Shown piece by piece: positions 15,329-22,314 of a stretch of 31,950 bases of DNA; the first letter of the stretch is position 1; each line of letters opens with the position of its first letter. The position numbers and the translations under genes were made by a program. Source of the DNA: Bacteroidota bacterium (GTDB lineage: Bacteria > Bacteroidota > Bacteroidia > Chitinophagales > Chitinophagaceae); NCBI GenBank assembly GCA_947462495.1, contig CANHOY010000002.1:1-31950 (forward strand), in the 5' to 3' direction. The notes under the pieces were generated by a model that worked only from the letters and a program-made list of their open reading frames with translations, was not told the origin of the DNA and did no database searches.

Positions 15329-15355
15329 TTATTTGTATTTTAAAAATACAAATAA
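15329..15355. promoter_or_regulatory. 13-base inverted repeat with 1-base centre upstream of the MFS gene
   Basis: TTATTTGTATTTT (15329-15341) and its exact complement (15343-15355) are separated by one base. The site lies just upstream of the MFS start and 22 bases from the uppP stop. It is almost all A and T, so a weak terminator or a protein-binding operator are both possible. Confidence 0.5.
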
Positions 15356-15376
15356 AAAGGCAACTGTCCTATTTGC

Positions 15377-16189
15377 TTAATGTAGGTATTGGGTATACAA
15401 CAAAGCTAAAATGGTGCTACCCAATACAATTCGGTACCATCCAAATAGGGCAAACCCCTTTTTTTGTACAATTCTAATAAAAAATTGAACAGTCACTAAG
15501 GCAACAAGAAAAGCCACGACGGCTCCAATGAGTAGGAGTATTAAATTATCTTTGGCAAATACTTCAGGGTTAGTTTTAAATACATCCAAAGTGCTTTTCG
15601 CAGAAGCTGCTAGCATGGTTGGCACTGCTAAAAAAAAGGAAAATTCTAAAGCTGTTTTTTTATTTAATTTTTGACTCATTCCTCCTATAATAGTAGCAGC
15701 ACTTCTACTTAATCCAGGAAAAATAATAGACAAAACTTGAAAACAACCAATGACGAAAGATTTTTTATAACTTATCTCTTCATCATTTGAATTGGCATTA
15801 CTTGTCAATGTTGCTTTTTCAAATAATTGATCAATAAATAAAAGAACAATACCGCCTACCAGCATCACAATGGCAATGACCCATAAATTACCCAAAGCAG
15901 CATCAATGTGCTTTTTTAGAAGTGCGCCAAAAATTAATGCAGGTATAACTGCTACAAAGAGTTTGATGTAAAAACTAATTTGCTTAAAATCAAAAAACTT
16001 TTTTCTATAAATAACCACCACGGAGGCGATCGCTGCTAACTGTATGACTATTTCAAAAAGGTCCACGAAAGGGTCACTACTAATACCTAAAATAGGGTTA
16101 GCAAATTTCATGTGTGCTGTACTGGAAATGGGCAAAAATTCGGTAATGCCCTCAATAATAGCAATGATAATAGATTGAAAAGTATTCAT
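15377..16189 (-). CDS. uppP: Undecaprenyl-diphosphatase (UppP/BacA)
   Basis: This 270-residue integral membrane enzyme dephosphorylates undecaprenyl pyrophosphate to recycle the lipid carrier for peptidoglycan and other glycans. The first catalytic motif EGITEFLPISSTAH is at residues 13-26 (Glu17, Ser22-Ser23, His26), and the second, PGLSRSAATI, contains Arg162. The remaining sequence is hydrophobic, with about eight spans. The order ftsX, DUF3098, uppP is common in Bacteroidota. A strong hairpin ends 13 bases before this start codon. Confidence 0.96.
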   Translation of the reverse strand: MNTFQSIIIAIIEGITEFLPISSTAHMKFANPILGISSDPFVDLFEIVIQLAAIASVVVIYRKKFFDFKQISFYIKLFVAVIPALIFGALLKKHIDAALGNLWVIAIVMLVGGIVLLFIDQLFEKATLTSNANSNDEEISYKKSFVIGCFQVLSIIFPGLSRSAATIIGGMSQKLNKKTALEFSFFLAVPTMLAASAKSTLDVFKTNPEVFAKDNLILLLIGAVVAFLVALVTVQFFIRIVQKKGFALFGWYRIVLGSTILALLYTQYLH

Positions 16190-16202
16190 AGCATTAAATT
16201 AA

Positions 16203-16241
16203 AATGCGATTTCGTTCTTAAAAAAGAATCGAAATCGCATT
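16203..16241 (-). terminator. Terminator-like hairpin directly upstream of uppP
   Basis: A 12-base perfect stem (16241-16230 with 16214-16203, minus strand), extended inward by TTCTT/AAGAA with one bulge, is followed by TTTTAATTT. It lies between the DUF3098 stop and the uppP start. The 3' arm can instead pair with AATGC next to the start codon (16203-16207 with 16191-16195), so a switch between two structures is conceivable. Confidence 0.65.
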
Positions 16242-16257
16242 GGAGAAAGCATTTAAA

Positions 16258-16497
16258 TTAAGATTTTTTGAAGATGGCAAATATTTCAACAATAAAACCT
16301 GCCACAATAACAATTGGCGCTAAGGTAATACGTCTAAAGCTATACACTTCATCGGTATTGAATACATTTGGGTCGGTACTTTTCCCTCCTGACATTAAAA
16401 GCATTCCTATCAATATTAATGCAGCGCCCACTAGCATCCAGGTATAATTCTTTTTCCCGAAAAAATCTAAGGATCTATTTTTAGTTTTTTGACTCAT
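16258..16497 (-). CDS. DUF3098 small membrane protein
   Basis: This 79-residue protein has two predicted membrane helices (about residues 19-36 and 58-76) joined by a polar loop with the conserved-looking segment DPNVFNTDEVYSFRRITLAPI. It starts with a short charged tail ending in FFGKKNYTWM. These features match the DUF3098 family, found between ftsX and uppP in Bacteroidota; its function is unknown, but the location suggests a role in cell envelope or division. It follows ftsX by 42 bases. Confidence 0.88.
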   Translation of the reverse strand: MSQKTKNRSLDFFGKKNYTWMLVGAALILIGMLLMSGGKSTDPNVFNTDEVYSFRRITLAPIVIVAGFIVEIFAIFKKS

Positions 16498-16539
16498 AAT
16501 TTTATTTTTAATTCAGTTAAATATAATTCATTTATGTTT

Positions 16540-17415
16540 TTAATATAATTCATCCAGTTTCATTTTTAAATATTTTAACACACTACGATGCGTGCTAAAA
16601 ACCGAAATGCCTACTCCTAATAATATTAAGCCACCAAAAAGCAAAAGGCTATTGCTAATTCCCTGTAATTTACCTAATTGAGGGAATTGACTAATGGCCC
16701 ATTGTATTAATCCAAAAAGTAAAAAAATAGCAATTAATGCACTTATTAAGCCATTAAGTAATGCACGAATTAATAATGGCTTGGAAATAAAGTTTCTTGT
16801 GGCGCCCACCATTTGCATGGTTTTAATTAAGAAGCGATTACTAAACATAGCCAATCGTATCGTATTATCTATGCTAATAATTACAATAATGCATAAAATA
16901 ATACTAAAAACTAAAAATAGGAAACCTATTTTGGTAGTTCTTTCATTTAAACTAGTGACCAAACTTTTTGGATATTGAATGTCGGCAATTTGATTTCTAA
17001 ATTGATTTTCAATAGCAGCCGTTATTTTATTTAAACTGTCGGTGTTGACATAGGCCGCCTTGGCAAAAAAGTCGATACTCTCGGGTAGTGGATTGACGTC
17101 TAAAATTTTAGCCCAATCTTCATTATTTTCTTTGTTCCAAATGGCTTTTGCTTTTTCCTTATTTACATATTCTACGTTTTTTGCATAGTCTTGACTCGCA
17201 ATAAACTGCTGAATATTTCCTATTGTATTTTTGTCGGTACTGCGGATGTAAACACTGATTCTAATATCTTCCTTGAAATTATCGCCAATAGATTGCAGGT
17301 TCAAAAATAGCCAACCCATGATGCCCATAATAAACAATACAATAGCCACCCCAATAATGCTATAAATATAGTTGGGTTTACTGCGTTTAAGAGAGGAGGT
17401 TCCGCTGGCTGCCAT
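16540..17415 (-). CDS. ftsX: Cell division protein FtsX
   Basis: This 291-residue membrane protein works with FtsE to control peptidoglycan hydrolases at the septum. It has an N-terminal helix (about 17-40), a large periplasmic loop (about 45-160), and three C-terminal helices (about 163-182, 214-240, 257-276). The segment IRLAMFSNRFLIKTMQMVGAT (split at residues 187-207) is the family hallmark. I chose the ATG at 17415 because a longer reading would start at a TTG inside the -7 promoter element. No ftsE is adjacent, as is usual in this phylum. Confidence 0.95.
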   Translation of the reverse strand: MAASGTSSLKRSKPNYIYSIIGVAIVLFIMGIMGWLFLNLQSIGDNFKEDIRISVYIRSTDKNTIGNIQQFIASQDYAKNVEYVNKEKAKAIWNKENNEDWAKILDVNPLPESIDFFAKAAYVNTDSLNKITAAIENQFRNQIADIQYPKSLVTSLNERTTKIGFLFLVFSIILCIIVIISIDNTIRLAMFSNRFLIKTMQMVGATRNFISKPLLIRALLNGLISALIAIFLLFGLIQWAISQFPQLGKLQGISNSLLLFGGLILLGVGISVFSTHRSVLKYLKMKLDELY

Positions 17416-17442
17416 AGCATTAATTTTTACGTGTTCGCTTTG

Positions 17443-17450
17443 CAAATGTA
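17443..17450 (-). promoter_or_regulatory. -7 promoter element for ftsX
   Basis: TACATTTG on the minus strand matches TAnnTTTG exactly and ends 27 bases before the ftsX ATG. It forms one arm of a perfect 10-base inverted repeat (17441-17450 with 17472-17481) whose other arm is the leuS -7 element. Confidence 0.65.
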
Positions 17451-17471
17451 GGGTTTTGCAAGCTAATGGCT

Positions 17472-17479
17472 TACATTTG
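17472..17479 (+). promoter_or_regulatory. -7 promoter element for leuS
   Basis: TACATTTG on the plus strand matches TAnnTTTG exactly. Transcription would begin near 17483-17485, giving a leader of nearly 100 bases before the leuS ATG. It is the mirror image of the ftsX element 21 bases away. Confidence 0.65.
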
Positions 17480-17509
17480 CAGAGGTTGAATTAGGACAAT
17501 TTTTTATCA

Positions 17510-17563
17510 AAAAGGGGGTACCTCAATTTTTGGTTAAATAATTGTTAGTATTTACCCCCTTTT
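17510..17563 (+). promoter_or_regulatory. Long terminator-like hairpin in the leuS leader
   Basis: A perfect 11-base inverted repeat, AAAAGGGGGTA (17510-17520) and TACCCCCTTTT (17553-17563), encloses a 32-base loop. The GC-rich stem followed by T residues looks like an intrinsic terminator. No gene ends here, because ftsX and leuS diverge, so it most likely belongs to the leuS 5' leader, where it could act as an attenuator or protein-binding site. Confidence 0.65.
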
Positions 17564-17581
17564 AATTTGAAAAAACAAGAA

Positions 17582-20332
17582 ATGGAGTATCAGTTTAGGG
17601 CCATTGAGAAAAAATGGCAAACTATTTGGAAAGAGAAAAAAGCATATCAGGTAAGCAATGAAAGTAGCCAACCTAAATGTTATGTATTGGATATGTTCCC
17701 TTATCCAAGTGGGGCAGGCTTGCATGTAGGTCATCCCTTAGGCTATATCGCTTCCGACATCTATAGCCGATTTAAAAGATTAAAAGGGTTTAATGTTTTA
17801 CATCCCATGGGCTATGATGCATTTGGATTGCCTGCCGAACAATATGCGATAGAGCATGGAGTACATCCTTCTAAAAGCACCCATGATAACATTGATAATT
17901 TTAGAAAACAATTAGATAATATTGGATTTTGTTTTGATTGGGAGAGAGAAGTAAAAACATGTGATGCACAATATTACAAATGGACACAATGGATTTTTTT
18001 ACAATTGTTTAATAGTTATTTTGATAAGAAAGAAGCAAAAGCAAAAACTATCACCCACTTACTGAGTGATTTTGAAAAGGAAGGGAATAGTAAACATATT
18101 TGTCCAGGGGATACTTCATTGCAATTTTCTGCATCTGCTTGGAAAGGGTATTCTGAAAAAGAACAACAAGCGATAATCATGCAATATCGTTTGGCTTTTT
18201 GTGGGTATGGTGAAGTCAATTGGTGCGAGGCTTTGGGAACCGTGTTGGCCAACGATGAAGTAGTCAATGGATTAAGTGAAAGGGGGGGTCATCCAGTGGA
18301 AAAGAAAAAATTAAGACAATGGTACTTACGTATTACTGAATACGCAGATAGATTACTCACTGGATTGGATACCATCCAATTTAGTGATGCCATGAAAGAA
18401 ATGCAATCTAATTGGATTGGAAAAAGTTTTGGAGCGGAAATTGATTTTTCAATCCACCAACAGGAAGGCACTTTGAAAGTATATACCACCAGGCCTGATA
18501 CCCTATTTGGTGTAGATTTTATGGTGGTGGCCCCCGAGCATGCATTGATAGAAACAATTACACCTGCCTCTCATAAAGGGGATGTGGAACAGTATATTGC
18601 CTATGTAAAAAGCAGAAGCGAAAGAGAGCGCATGGCGGAGAAAAAAATTACAGGCTGTTTTACTGGGGCCTATGCAGAAAACCCGTTGAGTAAAAAATTA
18701 ATTCCTATTTGGATTTCTGAATATGTATTAGCGGGCTATGGTACCGGTGCTATTATGGCCGTGCCTTGTGGAGACGAACGAGATTTTAAATTTGCACAAC
18801 ATTTTAATATACCTATCACTAATATTATAGGTGACGCATTTAATGGTATCGATGCCAATCCTACCAAAGAGGCCAAATTAACCAATAGTGATTTCTTAAA
18901 TGGCATTGTTCAAAAAGACGCCATTGCTATTGTGAATGATAAAATGGAAACCTTGGGTATTGGCAAAAGAAAAATAAATTATAAAATGCGAGATGCTGCA
19001 TTTAGCAGACAACGTTATTGGGGGGAGCCATTTCCAATTAAATGGATTAATGGTATTGCTTATCCAATGAGCGAAAAAGAGCTGCCCTTATTATTACCTG
19101 AGGTAGATAATTATTCACCAGGACCAGAAGGAGAAGGTCCATTAGCCAATATTGAATCCTGGAAATCGGCCAACTATGAAACCAACACCATGCCTGGTTA
19201 TGCGGGAAGTAGCTGGTATTTTATAAGGTATATGGACCCATCCAATGAAAAGGAATTTTGTAATAGAAAAGTGAGTGATTATTGGGGACAGGTAGATTTA
19301 TATATTGGAGGGACAGAACATGCGGTAGGTCATTTATTGTACAGCAGAATGTGGACTAAAGTATTGTATGATTTAGGGCATATTGGATTTGACGAACCTT
19401 TTAAAAAGTTATTGAATCAAGGAATGATTCAAGGTAGTTCGAGATTTGTGTATCGTATTCGCGGTACTCAAAAATATGTATCAGCTGGTTTAGCGGCTGC
19501 GCATGAAGTAGACGCCTTGCATGTGGATGTGAATATAGTAGATGGCGTAGAATTAAATACAGCTGCTTTTAAAAAGTGGAAGCCCGATTATGCTAAAGCA
19601 GAATTTATTTTAGAAGACGGGAAATATATTTGTGGCGTTGAAGTGGAGAAAATGTCAAAGTCTAAATTTAATACAGTTAACCCCGACGACTTAGTGGAAA
19701 GATATGGTGCCGATACGTTTAGAATGTATGAAATGTTTTTGGGACCGGTAGAACAAAGCAAGCCATGGGATACAAAAGGCATTGAAGGGGTGCACCGCTT
19801 TTTGAAAAAATGTTGGCGCTTATTTTATGATGAACTCAAAGGAAAGGTTTGGAATGAGGAAGCCGCCACCGATTCAGAATTAAAAGTACTACATAAGGCG
19901 ATTAAAAAAATTGAAGAAGATACCGAGCGCTATAGTTTTAATACAGCGGTCAGTACTTTTATGATTTGTGTCAATGAATTAGCCGATTTAAATTGCCATA
20001 AAAAAGAAATACTGGAAAAATTACTGATTCTATTAACCCCCTATGCGCCTCATTTTGCAGAAGATTTATGGCAGGCCTTGGGTAATAAATCATTGATAGT
20101 AGACGCCTCTTATCCTGTATTTGAAGCCAAATATGTCACAGAAAGTGCAAAGGATTATCCAGTAAGTATTAATGGAAAGATGAGAGCTAATATTTCTATT
20201 GACTTGGCTGCTTCGGAAGCCCAAGTACATGAAATAGTACTTGCCAACGAAATAGTAAAAAAATGGGTAGCAGAGACGCCGATTAAAAAAATAATTTTTG
20301 TAAAAGGGAAGATGATCAATATTGTTATTTGA
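17582..20332 (+). CDS. leuS: Leucyl-tRNA synthetase
   Basis: This 916-residue class I aminoacyl-tRNA synthetase charges tRNA-Leu. The HIGH-type motif reads HVGH at residues 48-51 and the second signature KMSKS is at 690-694. The CP1 editing domain includes TTRPDTLFG, and the anticodon-binding region ends the protein. Two insertions make it longer than the E. coli enzyme (860 residues): one around residues 155-195 (including KEGNSKHICPGDTS) and one upstream of KMSKS (about 625-680); similar insertions are common in Bacteroidota. I use the ATG at 17582; a reading five codons longer would need TTG. ruvB follows 17 bases later. Confidence 0.97.
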   Translation: MEYQFRAIEKKWQTIWKEKKAYQVSNESSQPKCYVLDMFPYPSGAGLHVGHPLGYIASDIYSRFKRLKGFNVLHPMGYDAFGLPAEQYAIEHGVHPSKSTHDNIDNFRKQLDNIGFCFDWEREVKTCDAQYYKWTQWIFLQLFNSYFDKKEAKAKTITHLLSDFEKEGNSKHICPGDTSLQFSASAWKGYSEKEQQAIIMQYRLAFCGYGEVNWCEALGTVLANDEVVNGLSERGGHPVEKKKLRQWYLRITEYADRLLTGLDTIQFSDAMKEMQSNWIGKSFGAEIDFSIHQQEGTLKVYTTRPDTLFGVDFMVVAPEHALIETITPASHKGDVEQYIAYVKSRSERERMAEKKITGCFTGAYAENPLSKKLIPIWISEYVLAGYGTGAIMAVPCGDERDFKFAQHFNIPITNIIGDAFNGIDANPTKEAKLTNSDFLNGIVQKDAIAIVNDKMETLGIGKRKINYKMRDAAFSRQRYWGEPFPIKWINGIAYPMSEKELPLLLPEVDNYSPGPEGEGPLANIESWKSANYETNTMPGYAGSSWYFIRYMDPSNEKEFCNRKVSDYWGQVDLYIGGTEHAVGHLLYSRMWTKVLYDLGHIGFDEPFKKLLNQGMIQGSSRFVYRIRGTQKYVSAGLAAAHEVDALHVDVNIVDGVELNTAAFKKWKPDYAKAEFILEDGKYICGVEVEKMSKSKFNTVNPDDLVERYGADTFRMYEMFLGPVEQSKPWDTKGIEGVHRFLKKCWRLFYDELKGKVWNEEAATDSELKVLHKAIKKIEEDTERYSFNTAVSTFMICVNELADLNCHKKEILEKLLILLTPYAPHFAEDLWQALGNKSLIVDASYPVFEAKYVTESAKDYPVSINGKMRANISIDLAASEAQVHEIVLANEIVKKWVAETPIKKIIFVKGKMINIVI

Positions 20333-20349
20333 TCCATTAAATAATTTGT

Positions 20350-21384
20350 ATGTCCAATCCAATATTAGATAGTTCGAATGATTTGAATCCACTGGACAAA
20401 GAGTTCGAGAATAGCATTCGCCCTAGAGAGATGGACGCATTTGCTGGGCAGCCGCAACTTATTGAAAACATTAGCATCTTTATTAAAGCGGCTAAAATGC
20501 GTGGAGAAGCCTTGGATCATATTTTATTTCATGGCCCTCCAGGTTTAGGTAAAACCACTTTGAGTAGAATTGTTGCCAACGAAATGGGTGTTCAAATTAA
20601 AGAAACATCGGGTCCGGTGATAGAAAAGCCAAGTGATTTAGCAGGCTTGTTAACTAGTTTAGAACCCAATGATGTATTGTTTATCGATGAAATTCATCGT
20701 TTGAGTACCGTGGTGGAAGAATATTTGTATGCGGCCATGGAAGACTACAAGATAGACATCCTCATTGATAGTGGCCCTAATGCGCGCAGTATTCAAATTA
20801 ATTTAAATCCATTTACACTAGTGGGTGCTACTACCAGAAGTGGTTTATTAACGGCTCCTTTACTTTCAAGATTTGGCATTAAGTCAAGATTAGAATATTA
20901 TCCTGCTTCTGTCATTGAAAAAATAATTTTAAGAAGTGCGGGCATTTTAAATGTGAATATTGATAGCCAGGCGGCTGGTGAAATTTCAAGAAGAAGCAGG
21001 GGTACACCACGTATCGCTAATGGCTTATTGCGAAGGGTGCGTGATTTCGCGCAAGTATTAAATGATGGTAAAGTGGATATCGGTATTACACAACATGCAT
21101 TAAAAGCATTGAATGTAGATGAACATGGATTAGACGAAATGGATAATAGAATTTTACTAGCCATTATAGAAAAATTTAAAGGAGGTCCAGTGGGTATTTC
21201 CACTATAGCTACTGCAGTAGGGGAAGAGTCTGGCACCATTGAAGAAGTGTACGAGCCTTTCTTAATTCAAGAAGGCTTTTTACAAAGGACACCAAGAGGT
21301 AGGGAAGTAACTGATAAAGCCTACTCGCATTTGGGTAAAAAGCCCAATAGAGGGGCTTCAACTAATCCAGAATTATTTAGGTAA
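20350..21384 (+). CDS. ruvB: Holliday junction branch migration ATPase RuvB
   Basis: This 344-residue AAA+ motor drives branch migration with RuvA. The N terminus has the typical RPREMDAFAGQ. Walker A GPPGLGKTT is at residues 62-70, Walker B FIDEIHR at 111-117, sensor 1 lies in TLVGATTRSGLL, and the C-terminal winged helix has GGPVGISTIA and a final FLQRTPRGR motif. The length is normal. It is downstream of leuS by 17 bases, so it is probably in the same transcript, and it ends at a strong bidirectional terminator. Confidence 0.98.
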   Translation: MSNPILDSSNDLNPLDKEFENSIRPREMDAFAGQPQLIENISIFIKAAKMRGEALDHILFHGPPGLGKTTLSRIVANEMGVQIKETSGPVIEKPSDLAGLLTSLEPNDVLFIDEIHRLSTVVEEYLYAAMEDYKIDILIDSGPNARSIQINLNPFTLVGATTRSGLLTAPLLSRFGIKSRLEYYPASVIEKIILRSAGILNVNIDSQAAGEISRRSRGTPRIANGLLRRVRDFAQVLNDGKVDIGITQHALKALNVDEHGLDEMDNRILLAIIEKFKGGPVGISTIATAVGEESGTIEEVYEPFLIQEGFLQRTPRGREVTDKAYSHLGKKPNRGASTNPELFR

Positions 21385-21401
21385 TCAGTTTTTTGTACAG
21401 A

Positions 21402-21444
21402 AATTAAAAGGTCCCGAAAGTTCTACGCTCGGGACCTTTTAATT
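21402..21444. terminator. Bidirectional terminator between ruvB and the response regulator gene
   Basis: A perfect 16-base inverted repeat (21402-21417 and 21429-21444) with an 11-base loop has a GC-rich core (GGTCCCGA/TCGGGACC) flanked by A and T runs on both sides. It can end both convergent transcripts, that of ruvB from the left and that of the response regulator from the right. Confidence 0.95.
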
Positions 21445-21468
21445 ATGATCTATTCCAGTGGATTTTAT

Positions 21469-22170
21469 TTATGAAGAAACCACCAATCTAAAGCCATTGC
21501 CATGAATATTAACAATTTCTATTTTATCGTCTTCTTTTAAGTACTTTCTTAATTTGGCAATATACACGTCCATGCTTCTGCCATTAAAGTAAGTATCGCT
21601 ACCCCAAATTTTCTTCAATGCTTTTTCGCGCGTCAATAAATCATTAATATTTTCAGCTAACATTTTCAGTAATTCGTTTTCTTTTGGAGAAAGCACTTGG
21701 GTGTGATCACTGGATTTTAATTCTCTTAATCTTGGATTAAAATGATATCGTCCTAATTGAAATTCGACATGATCACTTACTTTATTGTCTTCTTCATTTC
21801 TTTTAATGATGGCTTTTATTTTAAGCAATAAAACCTCACTGTCAAATGGTTTGGTAATATAGTCGTCCGCGCCTAATTTATAACCGTGAATAATGTCTTC
21901 TTTTAATGTTTTTGCACTTAGAAAAAATAAAGGGACGTCTGGGTCGATGTCTCTAATTTCTTCAGCCAATGTAAATCCATCTACGTTAGGCATCATTACA
22001 TCTAGTAAACAAAGGTCAAATTTTTCTCTTTGAAAAGCAGCCAAGCCTAATCGGCCATCTCTTTCTAAAGAAACATCGTATTCGTCTAATTCTAAGTAGT
22101 TTTTAAGTACCAATCCTAAATTGCTGTCGTCTTCGCAAAGTAAAATTTTATATTTTTTCTTGTCTTCCAT
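21469..22170 (-). CDS. OmpR-family response regulator, RprY-like
   Basis: This 233-residue protein has an N-terminal receiver domain (about 7-125) with the acidic pocket ED at 13-15, phosphoacceptor Asp57 (LCLLDVMMP), Ser85 and Lys107 (ITKPF). A C-terminal winged helix follows (about 135-230) with LSPKENELLKML and the recognition region RSMDVYIAKLRKYL. The sequence resembles RprY, a conserved Bacteroidota regulator, but I do not assign the symbol. No histidine kinase gene is adjacent, so its partner is elsewhere. The 138-base gap upstream is AT-rich and contains a direct repeat; no clean -7 match was found. Confidence 0.93.
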   Translation of the reverse strand: MEDKKKYKILLCEDDSNLGLVLKNYLELDEYDVSLERDGRLGLAAFQREKFDLCLLDVMMPNVDGFTLAEEIRDIDPDVPLFFLSAKTLKEDIIHGYKLGADDYITKPFDSEVLLLKIKAIIKRNEEDNKVSDHVEFQLGRYHFNPRLRELKSSDHTQVLSPKENELLKMLAENINDLLTREKALKKIWGSDTYFNGRSMDVYIAKLRKYLKEDDKIEIVNIHGNGFRLVVSS

Positions 22171-22259
22171 TTTTGTAAAATTTAAATTATAATATTTATT
22201 TTTTTTCTCTGAACCACAAAGAAACGTTTTTTCAAAGCCTTCCTAAGTTGCTAGCTTCC

Positions 22260-22314
22260 AATGTTTTGTTAAAAAGGTGCGGTTTATTTTGCTTTTTATA
22301 ATGTCTTGTTAAAA
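22260..22314. repeat. Two 15-base direct repeats 40 bases apart
   Basis: AATGTTTTGTTAAAA (22260-22274) and AATGTCTTGTTAAAA (22300-22314) differ at one base. The second copy overlaps the recQ stop codon. They lie upstream of the response regulator gene (minus strand), about four helical turns apart, and could be binding sites. AT richness lowers the significance. Confidence 0.4.

Noticed and set aside
17415..17445. A longer FtsX reading starting at a TTG at 17445
   Set aside because: The TTG lies inside an exact -7 promoter element, and the ATG at 17415 gives a normal FtsX length.
17567..17581. A TTG start for leuS five codons upstream of the ATG
   Set aside because: The ATG at 17582 gives the standard family N terminus, and no ribosome binding site favours the TTG.
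17485..17581. A T-box riboswitch in the leuS leader
   Set aside because: I could not find a T-box consensus or a specifier loop, and the leader is too short for a full T-box.
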